Shown here: positions 1 to 5,883 of the stretch, piece by piece
Layout: each line of letters begins with the position of its first letter
Numbering within the stretch: position 1 is the stretch's first letter
Origin: Brevundimonas sp.
GTDB taxonomy: Bacteria > Pseudomonadota > Alphaproteobacteria > Caulobacterales > Caulobacteraceae
Assembly (NCBI GenBank): GCA_024711185.1
Contig: JANJTI010000310.1
Span: 1 to 11,355 of the forward strand
Length of the DNA stretch: 11,355 nt
Direction: 5' to 3'
Translations under genes and position numbers: made by a program
The notes under the pieces: generated by a model
What the model was told of the DNA's origin: nothing
Database searches by the model: none
Seen by the model: the letters and a program-made list of their open reading frames with translations, nothing else

Positions 1-220
1 CGTCGTCGGCGTCGAGCGCGTCGCCTTCGTCCATATAGTCCGCCACCTCGCCGGCGGCCGGCGGCGCGAGGGTGGACTCGGCCACGTCCGGCGCAGCGTA
101 GCTGCGCGGCTCCGGCCGACGAGCTTCCCCACCGGCGGAGGTCTGGTCTCCGGGGCCGACGGGATCGGTGGCGGCGTTCTGGGCCGTGGCCTTCGAGGAA
201 TGAACGTTCTGGTGCGGCAT
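1..220 (-). CDS. N-terminal part of an unrecognised hydrophilic acidic protein (runs off the left edge)
   Basis: Reading the minus strand from the ATG at 220-218 gives an open frame of 73 codons to the window edge. It begins MPHQNVHSSKATAQNAATDP and ends near MDEGDALDADD. An AAGGAG sits 6 bases before the ATG, a near-ideal ribosome binding site, and the codons are GC-rich at the third position like those of the neighbours. The visible part has no signal peptide or membrane segment. It is rich in Ala, Gly, Pro, Asp and Glu, suggesting a disordered N-terminal region before a domain beyond the window. It follows the 57-residue membrane protein on the same strand by 64 bases, so the two may share a transcript. 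I do not recognise the family and assign no function. That it is a gene is well supported by the start site and open frame; the product is unknown. Confidence 0.7.
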   Translation of the reverse strand, partial: MPHQNVHSSKATAQNAATDPVGPGDQTSAGGEARRPEPRSYAAPDVAESTLAPPAAGEVADYMDEGDALDADD

Positions 221-284
221 GGTGGGCTCCTTGCGGGATGTCGACGGGAAAACCCGTCCGCGCGCGGGCCGTTCCGGATCGGCG

Positions 285-458
285 TTACCGGTCGAGGCTG
301 GCGTAGAAGCGTTCGTAGCGGGCTGGGTCGGTCCCGTTGCTGGTCTCAACAAGGCGCGCCGCCACGTAGCCGGAGACGAGCACCGAGCCGAGCATGCAGG
401 CCAGAACGACGATCAGGTCCCGATCCGGCCGCTTGTCCCGTTCCCGTCCCGTCGCCAT
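285..458 (-). CDS. 57-residue single-span membrane protein, unknown function
   Basis: The frame runs on the minus strand from an ATG at 458-456 to a TAA at 287-285. The protein starts with a basic, polar stretch (MATGRERDKRPDRD). One hydrophobic segment follows at about residues 15-37 (LIVVLACMLGSVLVSGYVAA and onward), then a soluble tail ending YERFYASLDR. Basic residues before the span suggest the N-terminus is cytoplasmic and the tail periplasmic, by the positive-inside rule. A GGAG lies 8 bases before the ATG. It is too short for most gene callers to keep, and two longer plus-strand frames overlap it, but those read through the antisense of the tRNA and look spurious. It lies between the tRNA-Lys and the partial gene on the same strand. 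I do not recognise the family; it could be a small membrane regulator or an uncharacterised conserved protein. The organised layout (basic head, span, tail, ribosome site) argues for a real gene. Confidence 0.65.
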   Translation of the reverse strand: MATGRERDKRPDRDLIVVLACMLGSVLVSGYVAARLVETSNGTDPARYERFYASLDR

Positions 459-569
459 GCGTCGAACTCCGCTCGCGGCGCAGCCGCCAACGCGCCCGTA
501 ACCACGCGCTTGCCGCGGGAGTTCCCGCTCGTCGCTTCCGCAATGTCCGGGGTGGGTGGGGGAAGGCGA

Positions 570-646
570 TGGTACGTCCCCTGGGACTCGAACCCAGGAC
601 CCCCTGATTAAAAGTCAGGTGCTCTAACCAGCTGAGCTAGGGACGC
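570..646 (-). tRNA. tRNA-Lys (anticodon TTT), CCA encoded
   Basis: The minus strand folds as a full 77-base cloverleaf. The acceptor stem is GCGTCCC with GGGACGT, the D arm follows TAGCTCAGCTGGTTAGAGC, and the anticodon arm is CCTGA-CTTTTAA-TCAGG with TTT at positions 34-36. The T arm contains the canonical GGTTCGAGTCC. A discriminator A and a genomically encoded CCA end the gene at 570. TTT reads the lysine codons AAA and AAG. The first acceptor pair is G1-U72 rather than the usual G-C, because the base at 574 is A on the plus strand. No integrase or duplicated tRNA end is visible nearby, so there is no sign that it serves as an attachment site here. Confidence 0.97.
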
Positions 647-650
647 ACGT

Positions 651-681
651 CGCGCGCCGGCCAAGGCGGGCCGGCGACGCG
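651..681. repeat. Strong GC inverted repeat just 5' of tRNA-Lys
   Basis: The left arm CGCGCGCCGGCC (651-662) pairs with the right arm GGCCGGCGACGCG (669-681). The result is 12 base pairs with one bulged A at 677 and a 6-base loop AAGGCG. The inner 8 pairs are perfect. It begins only 4 bases upstream of the mature 5' end of the tRNA, in the divergent gap between the tRNA and the racemase gene. No T-run follows on either strand, so it does not look like a standard terminator. If the tRNA is transcribed from the weak promoter proposed at 683-711, most of the structure would fall in the pre-tRNA leader. Confidence 0.6.
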
Positions 682-682
682 C

Positions 683-711
683 CTTCTCCGACAGGACGCC
701 CTCGGGGTCAA
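683..711 (-). promoter_or_regulatory. Possible promoter for tRNA-Lys
   Basis: On the minus strand a good -35 element, TTGACC (711-706), is followed after 17 bases by GAGAAG (688-683), which matches only three positions of a TATAAT -10 box. The implied transcription start is near 676, about 30 bases before the mature tRNA. The -35 is convincing; the -10 is poor, so this is tentative. Confidence 0.3.
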
Positions 712-748
712 GCCGGCGGCTCGACCGCATCGAACGGAGCCGTTAGGC

Positions 749-754
749 AGGAGG
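749..754 (+). promoter_or_regulatory. Unusually close Shine-Dalgarno sequence of the racemase gene
   Basis: A perfect AGGAGG ends only one base before the ATG at 756. That is much closer than the usual 5-9 bases. A weaker TTAGG at 743-747 has a normal spacing of 8. The start at 756 is still preferred because the family's conserved N-terminus (PLAGVRILE) begins at residue 3, leaving no room for a later start. Confidence 0.5.
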
Positions 755-755
755 C

Positions 756-1838
756 ATGAAACCTCTCGCCGGCGTTCGCATCCTCGAGTTCGACGGCCTC
801 GGTCCCGTGACCTTCGCCGGTATGTGGCTGGCGGACATGGGGGCGGAAGTGCTCCGCCTGACCCGCAGCGCCGCGGCCGGGGCGCCGGTCTTCGCCGACG
901 TCGGCGGCGAGGTGCTGCACCGGGGACGACCGGCGGTCGAGGTGAACCTGAAGGACCCGCACGACCACGCTCGCGTGCTCGAGCTCGTCGCCGCCGCCGA
1001 CGCGGTGGTCGAGGGATTCAGGCCCGGGGTGATGGAGCGTCTCGGTCTCGGGCCCGCCGAGATGCAGGCGCGCAATCCCCGGCTGGTCTACGGCCGCGTC
1101 ACGGGCTGGGGCCAGTCCGGGCCGCTGGCGCAGTCCGTCGGCCATGACCTCAACTACATCGCCCTGTCGGGCGTCCTGCACCCGATAGGCGAGCCCGACC
1201 GGCCGCCGCGGCCGCCGCTGAACCTCGTCGGCGACTATGGCGGCGGCGCGATGTTCCTCGTCGCCGGTGTGCTGGCCGCCCTGCTCGAGACGCGGACCAC
1301 CGGCCGCGGACGGGTGATCGACGCCGCCATGACCGACGGCTCGGCCCTGCTGACCAGCCTGTTCCACGCCTTCCGCGCCCGCGGCCTCTGGTCCGACCAG
1401 CGCGGAGCCAATCTGCTGGACGGCGGCGCGCCCTTCTACCGGTGCTACGCCTGCCGGGACGGCGGCTTCGTGGCGGTGGGGGCGCTGGAGCCGCAGTTCT
1501 ACGCCGCCTTGCTCGCAGGCCTGGGGATCCCGGCGGACGAGGCGCCCCAGTTCGACATCGCGGGGTGGCCGGCGCTGCACGGGCGGTTCGCGGCGATGTT
1601 CGCCACACGCGACCGCGACTCCTGGGCGGAGCATTTCGCCGGGACCGACGCCTGCGTCACCCCGGTGCTGACGCTGGCCGAGGCGCCGTCCCATCCCCAC
1701 AACGCCGCACGCGGCGCCTTCGTGGAAGCCGGCGTGCTCCAGCCCGCGCCCGCGCCGCGTTTCGACGGCGCGCCGCCGGAACCGGTCATCCGGCCGGAGC
1801 CGCTCGATCTCGCCGCCGCCCTGGCGACCTGGACCTGA
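756..1838 (+). CDS. CaiB/BaiF-family CoA enzyme, alpha-methylacyl-CoA racemase-like
   Basis: The 360-residue product matches the class III CoA-transferase fold and specifically the alpha-methylacyl-CoA racemase branch. Such enzymes interconvert the (R) and (S) forms of 2-methyl-branched acyl-CoAs, feeding them into beta-oxidation in the cytosol. The N-terminus PLAGVRILEFDGLGP and residues 129-139 (GHDLNYIALSG) are hallmarks. So are LNLVGDYGGG at 156-164 and GRVIDAAMTDG at 185-195. The catalytic residues of the mycobacterial enzyme MCR (His126, Asp156, Glu241) appear to correspond to H130, D160 and E245 (in GALEPQFY). The length is typical and nothing is truncated. The gene stands alone: the tRNA is divergent upstream and the histidine kinase converges downstream with no gap. 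The exact substrate cannot be read from the sequence. A true CoA-transferase is possible, since the superfamily is often misnamed, but the H/D/E set favours the racemase. Confidence 0.9.
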   Translation: MKPLAGVRILEFDGLGPVTFAGMWLADMGAEVLRLTRSAAAGAPVFADVGGEVLHRGRPAVEVNLKDPHDHARVLELVAAADAVVEGFRPGVMERLGLGPAEMQARNPRLVYGRVTGWGQSGPLAQSVGHDLNYIALSGVLHPIGEPDRPPRPPLNLVGDYGGGAMFLVAGVLAALLETRTTGRGRVIDAAMTDGSALLTSLFHAFRARGLWSDQRGANLLDGGAPFYRCYACRDGGFVAVGALEPQFYAALLAGLGIPADEAPQFDIAGWPALHGRFAAMFATRDRDSWAEHFAGTDACVTPVLTLAEAPSHPHNAARGAFVEAGVLQPAPAPRFDGAPPEPVIRPEPLDLAAALATWT

Positions 1839-1841
1839 TCA
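1836..1841. other. TGATCA palindrome holding both convergent stop codons
   Basis: TGA at 1836-1838 ends the racemase on the plus strand. Because TGATCA is its own reverse complement, the same palindrome gives TGA on the minus strand (1841-1839) to end the kinase. The two genes therefore abut with no intergenic base and no room for a dedicated terminator between them. Confidence 0.95.
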
Positions 1842-3572
1842 GGCCACGGCGCTCGCCCGGGCCTCGACCTCGCGTCGGCACGCCCCGGCCAGGGTCGCGG
1901 CCAGCAGGGTCGGGTCGATGGGCTTGGTCAGGAAGGCGTGCACGCCCACCGCGTCCCAGGCGGCCTTGTGGGTGTCCAGCGCATTGGCGGTCAGCGCGAT
2001 GATCGGCGTGGCGGCGTTCATGCCCTCGTGGCGAAGTCGTCGCGACGCCTCCAGGCCGTCCATGACCGGCATCTGCATGTCCATCAGCACGGCGTCGAAG
2101 CGCTCCACCCGCGCCGCCTCTACCGCCTCGGCCCCGTTGGCGACGAGGGTCAGGCGGCAGCCGTGCGGCTCCAGCAGCAGGGCGAGGATCCGTCGGTTCA
2201 CCTCGTGGTCGTCGGCCGCGAGGATGGCGCGGCCCGCGAGGGCCCCCGCGTCCTCGTCGGCGGCCGGCGACGCGCTCGCATCCTCGGCGGCGATCTCCAC
2301 CGGCAGGGTCAGGGTGAAGGTCGAACCCTGGCCCTCGCGGCTTTCGACGGACAGCGCCCCGCCCATGATCTCGGCCAGCTTGCGGCTGATCGACAGGCCC
2401 AGCCCTGTGCCCCCGTAGCGCCGGGTGGTGCCGGCGTCCGCCTGCTCGAAACTGTTGAACATGTGCGGCAGGCGTTCGGCGGGAATCCCGCAGCCGGTGT
2501 CGGCCACCGCCACCGAGAGACGCGCGCCGTCCCAGTGCGCGCGGACACGGATCTCGCCCTCGCTGGTGAACTTCACCGCATTGGACATCAGGTTGAACAG
2601 GATCTGCTGGAACCGCAGCGGGTCTGTCCGCACGGCGACGGGGGCGTCCTCGTCGATCTCCATCGTCAGGCGCACGCCCATCGCCGCGGCTCGGGGCTCC
2701 CACAGCCGGCAGAGCGCCGTGAGCCGTTCCCGCACATTCATGGCCGCGCTCTCCAGCTCCATCTTCCCCGCCTCGATCTTGGAGAAGTCGAGCACGTCGT
2801 TGAGCAGGCCCATCAGCACGTCGCCGGCGTCGGTCAGCATGGCCACATGTTCGCGCTGCGCTTCGTCGAGCCGGGTCCGCCGCAGCAGATTCGCGGCCGA
2901 GATCACCGCATTCATCGGCGTGCGGATCTCATGGCTGATCACGGCCAGGAAGTCGGACTTGGCGGCGCTCGCCACCTCGGCGCGGTGCTGGGCGTCGCGC
3001 GCCTCGTCCCTCGCCGACTGCAGCTCTTCGGTGGTCGACGTGCTCTGCCTCACCGCCACCACGAGGTGGCTCATATAGAGAAGGCAACCGATGGTGATGA
3101 GCAGCTCGTGCCAACGGCCGCTGGCGATGGCGCTGATCACCGGCAACCCGAGGAAATAGGCTCCGTGGGTGGCCACCGCCGAGATCAGCACCGGCCGGGC
3201 CCGGTGCATGTGCAGGCTGACGTGCAGCAGGCCGCCCGCCACCTGGATGAGGGCGAACACCCGCCCCACTTCCCCGCCGAAAAACCACAGGTAGCCGGCG
3301 ATGCCCGAGTAGATCGCCACGCAGCCGGCGGTCACGGCGCAGGCGACGGCGATCATGCCCCGCCCAGGTTCGACATCCGGATGCCTCAGGAAGCGCCGGA
3401 AGACCACCCAGTCCAGCGCCTGGCTGACGACGACCGCCAGAAACCACACAAGCGGCCAGACGGTCGGGGCCACGAACCATGCCGTGGTTCCGATGAAGGC
3501 CGCCAGGGCCATCCGGGTGTTCAGCTCCCGGCGGCGCACCCGCGCGACGAGGGCATAGGCGGTTTCGGTCAT
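1839..3572 (-). CDS. Membrane-bound hybrid sensor histidine kinase with a C-terminal receiver domain
   Basis: The 577-residue protein has about six hydrophobic segments between residues 21 and 175, an unidentified membrane sensor. A short charged, probably coiled-coil linker follows (about 180-205). The kinase core shows an H-box FLAVISHEIRTPMN with phospho-acceptor H214, an N-box around N331 (FNLMSNAVKF), a G1 box DTGCGIP at 358-364, an F-box (FNSFEQAD) and a G2 box GGTGLGL at 387-393. A receiver domain spans about 448-565, with acidic pair D454/D455, phospho-acceptor D498 (VLMDMQMPVMDG), T528 and K550. All catalytic residues are present. It should autophosphorylate H214 and pass phosphate to D498, then probably onward through an unlinked phosphotransfer protein, since no Hpt or response-regulator gene is nearby. 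There is no PAS, GAF or HAMP domain, so the signal is unknown. A GGAG 7 bases before the ATG supports the start. It lies inside a perfect dyad that may affect its use. Confidence 0.95.
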   Translation of the reverse strand: MTETAYALVARVRRRELNTRMALAAFIGTTAWFVAPTVWPLVWFLAVVVSQALDWVVFRRFLRHPDVEPGRGMIAVACAVTAGCVAIYSGIAGYLWFFGGEVGRVFALIQVAGGLLHVSLHMHRARPVLISAVATHGAYFLGLPVISAIASGRWHELLITIGCLLYMSHLVVAVRQSTSTTEELQSARDEARDAQHRAEVASAAKSDFLAVISHEIRTPMNAVISAANLLRRTRLDEAQREHVAMLTDAGDVLMGLLNDVLDFSKIEAGKMELESAAMNVRERLTALCRLWEPRAAAMGVRLTMEIDEDAPVAVRTDPLRFQQILFNLMSNAVKFTSEGEIRVRAHWDGARLSVAVADTGCGIPAERLPHMFNSFEQADAGTTRRYGGTGLGLSISRKLAEIMGGALSVESREGQGSTFTLTLPVEIAAEDASASPAADEDAGALAGRAILAADDHEVNRRILALLLEPHGCRLTLVANGAEAVEAARVERFDAVLMDMQMPVMDGLEASRRLRHEGMNAATPIIALTANALDTHKAAWDAVGVHAFLTKPIDPTLLAATLAGACRREVEARASAVA

Positions 3573-3579
3573 TCACAAT

Positions 3580-3593
3580 CTCCGGTTCCGGAG
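3580..3593. promoter_or_regulatory. Perfect dyad overlapping the kinase ribosome binding site
   Basis: CTCCGG-TT-CCGGAG is a perfect 6+6 inverted repeat with a 2-base centre. Its left arm, read on the minus strand, contains the GGAG that serves as the Shine-Dalgarno sequence of the histidine kinase. It could be an operator for a dimeric regulator, or an RNA hairpin that hides the ribosome site, though a 2-base loop would force the innermost pair open. The position is suggestive but function is unproven. Confidence 0.4.
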
Positions 3594-3650
3594 TGTACGC
3601 GCGAAAATCGAAAGGATTGGTTGTCACGTGGGCAAGCCGCGGGGGGAGGC

Positions 3651-3679
3651 TTGACCGGCGGCCCCGCGGGTGATGTTTG
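3651..3679 (+). promoter_or_regulatory. Possible promoter for the lipoprotein-tamAB cluster
   Basis: TTGACC (3651-3656) is a good -35 element. After 17 bases comes TGTTTG (3674-3679), a weak -10 match. Transcription would begin about 60 bases before the lipoprotein start at 3749, in the gap between the divergent kinase and the lipoprotein. No other clear promoter lies before tamA. The weak -10 keeps this tentative. Confidence 0.25.
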
Positions 3680-3748
3680 CGGCGGGCGCGGGCATGGAAC
3701 AGCCGGAAATCCTGCGCGTTGGAAGGCCGATCCGGGGGAGCTTCACCG

Positions 3749-4012
3749 ATGAAACGACTTCTCGCCTTCGTCGCCGCGGTCGGCGCTCTGACCGTCGCCG
3801 CATGCGACGACCCCTACGAGGCGGAAAACCTCGAGACGGCGCAGCCCCCGCTGGAAGAACCGGTCGCTCCGTCGGCCGAGGACGCGGCGGCGGACGCCGC
3901 AGCCGCCGCGGCCGCCGACGCGCCGCCGCCGGTGGACCAGAGCGCCATGCCGGCCGACAAGCGCACCTCGGAACAGTCCGTCCAGCCGGAGAGCGAGACG
4001 CTCTTCTACTGA
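3749..4012 (+). CDS. Small Ala/Asp/Glu/Pro-rich lipoprotein upstream of tamAB
   Basis: The 87-residue product opens with a classic lipoprotein signal: basic MKR, a hydrophobic core (LLAFVAAVGALTV) and a lipobox VAAC with C19 as the lipidated cysteine. The mature protein is short and lacks hydrophobic segments. It has an acidic start (CDDPYEAENLE), an alanine-rich stretch at about 43-58 flanked by prolines, and a tail ending SETLFY, so it is probably extended or disordered. GGGGGAG ends 8 bases before the ATG. An in-frame ATG upstream at 3677 would add 24 residues and bury the signal peptide, so 3749 is preferred. Asp at +2 would favour the inner membrane by the E. coli rule, but that rule is not established for alphaproteobacteria. 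It lies 83 bases before tamA on the same strand with no obvious terminator between. I do not recognise the family; a role alongside TAM is a guess from position only. Confidence 0.75.
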   Translation: MKRLLAFVAAVGALTVAACDDPYEAENLETAQPPLEEPVAPSAEDAAADAAAAAAADAPPPVDQSAMPADKRTSEQSVQPESETLFY

Positions 4013-4084
4013 CCGATTTCCGGCGCCCGGGAAACGCGACGGTCGGGAGCGTCGTCTGGAACGAGGGCCGTCCGCCCGCTGATC

Positions 4085-4088
4085 AAGG
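4085..4088 (+). promoter_or_regulatory. Ribosome binding site supporting a TTG start for tamA
   Basis: AAGG ends 7 bases before a TTG at 4096-4098. No ATG or GTG with a comparable site lies near the beginning of the signal peptide. This decides the start of tamA. Confidence 0.55.
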
Positions 4089-4095
4089 TTCGAGT

Positions 4096-5883
4096 TTGAC
4101 GTCACGCTCCGCCCTGTTTCTGTTCAGCGTGGCGGGGCTCGCCGTCGCCACCGGCGCCGCGGCCGATCCCCGGGCGCAGATTCGTGGCGAAATGGACGCG
4201 GAGCTTCGCGCCCAGCTTGAGCGGGCGGTCGGCGAGGTCGACACGCCCCCCTCCAATCGCTTCGAGGCCCGCCGCCGGGCCCGGGGAGCCATGGAGGCCG
4301 CCGAGGCCCTGCTTCGTTCGGAGGGCTATTACCAGCCGGTGCTGGAGGATGTGGTCGAGGGCGAGACGACGCCTGTCGCCATCGTGGTGGTCACTCCGGG
4401 GCCGCGCTTCGAACTGACGCCACCCGCGATCAACTGGCTCGCCCCGGCCCCGGACCCCGACCTCGCCGCCGAAGTCAGCGCCGGCCTGGAGTTGACGCCC
4501 GGAGATCCCGGACGCGCCGCCGATGTCATCGCCGCCGAGGGTCGCATCGTCGCCGGACTCACCCGGCGCGGACACGCCGACGCGCGCGCCGAGCCGCGCC
4601 GCGTGGTGGTCGACCACGCCACCTTCACCGTCCAGCCGACCTACAACATCGTGGCGGGACCGCTCGTCCGCCTGAACGGCGTGCGGCTGGAGACCCGGGG
4701 TCCCACCCGCCCCAATTGGGTCGCGGGCCTGGCGCCTTGGTCGGAAGGCGAGGTCTACGACCCCGAGGACGTCGCCGAGCTTGAGCGTCGCCTGCTGGAG
4801 ACCGGCGTCTACGACGGCGTCGGCGTGGCTCTCGCCCCCGCCGAGCAGACCACGCCCGAGGGCCATCGTCCGATCATCGTCACCCTCACCGACCGGCCGC
4901 GGCGCATTCTCGAGGCCGGCGCGACATTCTCCACCGCCGAGGGCTCCGGCGTCGACCTGCTCTGGACCTGGCACAACCGCTTCGGACGCGCCGACACCCT
5001 GGTCTGGCAGGCCCGTGTCGCCGACATCGACAGCCGGCTCGGCGCTGACCTCAGCCTGCCGCACTGGAGACGGCCGGGGCGCACCCTTCGCCTTTCCGGC
5101 GCCCTGCTCAACGAGGACACCGACGCCTACCGGCGCACCGGCCTGTCGCTCGCCGCCGATCTTCGCCAGCGCCTCGGGAAGACCTCATGGTTCAGCTACG
5201 GCCTCGGCCTCGACGCCGGCCGCTATGACGAGAATCGGTTCGACCCCGTCACCCAGGCCCCGATCAATTTCGAGCGCGATCTGGTCATCCTGACCGGGCG
5301 CGGCAGCGGCTATCTGGACCGCTCGGACGATCCGCTCGACCCGACCACCGGATGGCGTCTCTCGGCTTCGGCTCAACCCACGCTCGTCGGCGGGCAGGGC
5401 AGTTCCGCCTTCCTCCGGGCGGAGGGCCAGGCCACCGCCTATCTGCCGTTGCAGGACAATGCGGTCACGGTCCTCGCCGGCCGCGTCCGGCTCGGGTCGA
5501 TCGTCGGCGGCGAGGAGCTGACCGTTCCTTCGGACCGCCTGTTCTACTCGGGCGGGGGCGGCTCGGTGCGGGGTTACGAATATCAGGGCGTCGGCCCTCG
5601 CCTGCCCGACAACACACCGCGTGGCGGCCTTAGCCTGTTCGAGGCTTCCGTGGAGGTACGTCGCGACCTGTGGCGCAACTTCCAGGGCGTCGCCTTCCTC
5701 GACGCCGGGGCCATCGGCTTCCAGGAGACCCCGAACTTCAACAACCTGCGCTATGGGGCCGGGGTCGGCGTGCGCTACCGGCTGCCGTTCGGCCCGATCC
5801 GCGCCGACGTCGCCTTCCCCATAGATCGCCGTGAGGGCGACGCCGATTTCCAGATCTACGTCAGCATCGGACAGGCGTTTTGA
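4096..5883 (+). CDS. tamA: TamA, outer-membrane Omp85-family subunit of the TAM complex
   Basis: The 595-residue protein is an Omp85 barrel that works with TamB in the outer membrane. TAM is linked to insertion of some outer-membrane proteins and to phospholipid movement across the periplasm. A signal peptide occupies residues 1-23 (hydrophobic core SALFLFSVAGLAVA, probable cleavage after AAA, before DPRAQ). The region to about residue 265 fits the three POTRA repeats, for example ALLRSEGYYQPVLE at 71-84 and LLETGVYDGVGVAL at 233-246. The rest is a 16-strand barrel. Family marks include DDPLDPTTGW (411-420), the loop-6 motif VRGYEYQ in GGGGSVRGYEYQ (491-497), and a terminal phenylalanine in YVSIGQAF as barrel assembly signal. 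The length is close to that of E. coli TamA. The frame stays open upstream to 3670, but that part lacks a signal peptide and overlaps the lipoprotein, so the TTG at 4096 is chosen. The stop overlaps the tamB start. Confidence 0.93.
   Translation: MTSRSALFLFSVAGLAVATGAAADPRAQIRGEMDAELRAQLERAVGEVDTPPSNRFEARRRARGAMEAAEALLRSEGYYQPVLEDVVEGETTPVAIVVVTPGPRFELTPPAINWLAPAPDPDLAAEVSAGLELTPGDPGRAADVIAAEGRIVAGLTRRGHADARAEPRRVVVDHATFTVQPTYNIVAGPLVRLNGVRLETRGPTRPNWVAGLAPWSEGEVYDPEDVAELERRLLETGVYDGVGVALAPAEQTTPEGHRPIIVTLTDRPRRILEAGATFSTAEGSGVDLLWTWHNRFGRADTLVWQARVADIDSRLGADLSLPHWRRPGRTLRLSGALLNEDTDAYRRTGLSLAADLRQRLGKTSWFSYGLGLDAGRYDENRFDPVTQAPINFERDLVILTGRGSGYLDRSDDPLDPTTGWRLSASAQPTLVGGQGSSAFLRAEGQATAYLPLQDNAVTVLAGRVRLGSIVGGEELTVPSDRLFYSGGGGSVRGYEYQGVGPRLPDNTPRGGLSLFEASVEVRRDLWRNFQGVAFLDAGAIGFQETPNFNNLRYGAGVGVRYRLPFGPIRADVAFPIDRREGDADFQIYVSIGQAF

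Noticed and set aside
515..528. Small hairpin (GCGGG/CCCGC) downstream of tRNA-Lys as its terminator
   Set aside because: The stem is only 5 pairs and no T-run follows on the minus strand, so it cannot be told from chance in GC-rich DNA.
200..611. Two overlapping plus-strand open frames of 135 and 130 codons
   Set aside because: Both end by translating the antisense of the tRNA-Lys gene, giving tails such as VRPLGLEPRTP and WDSNPGPPD that are a known hallmark of false predictions. Neither shows a domain, and better-supported minus-strand genes occupy the region.
570..646. tRNA gene as an integration site for a mobile element
   Set aside because: No integrase, no repeated tRNA 3' end and no change in base composition is visible within the window.
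708..1700. 330-codon minus-strand open frame opposite the racemase
   Set aside because: The racemase shows conserved active-site residues along the same stretch; the antisense frame shows no motif.
3677..3748. Longer start for the lipoprotein at ATG 3677
   Set aside because: It would place 24 residues before the MKR signal peptide, and the ribosome site GGGGGAG fits the ATG at 3749.
1938..3752. 604-codon plus-strand open frame opposite the histidine kinase
   Set aside because: The kinase on the other strand has all its catalytic motifs. This frame is His/Arg/Gly-rich with no recognisable fold, typical of a shadow frame.
3670..4095. N-terminal extension of the tamA frame up to 3670
   Set aside because: The extension is Arg/Gly-rich, overlaps the lipoprotein gene in another frame and would bury a clear signal peptide inside the protein.
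4013..4095. Terminator between the lipoprotein and tamA
   Set aside because: Only a weak 5-pair match (CGACG/CGTCG) with an 8-base loop and no T-run is present.
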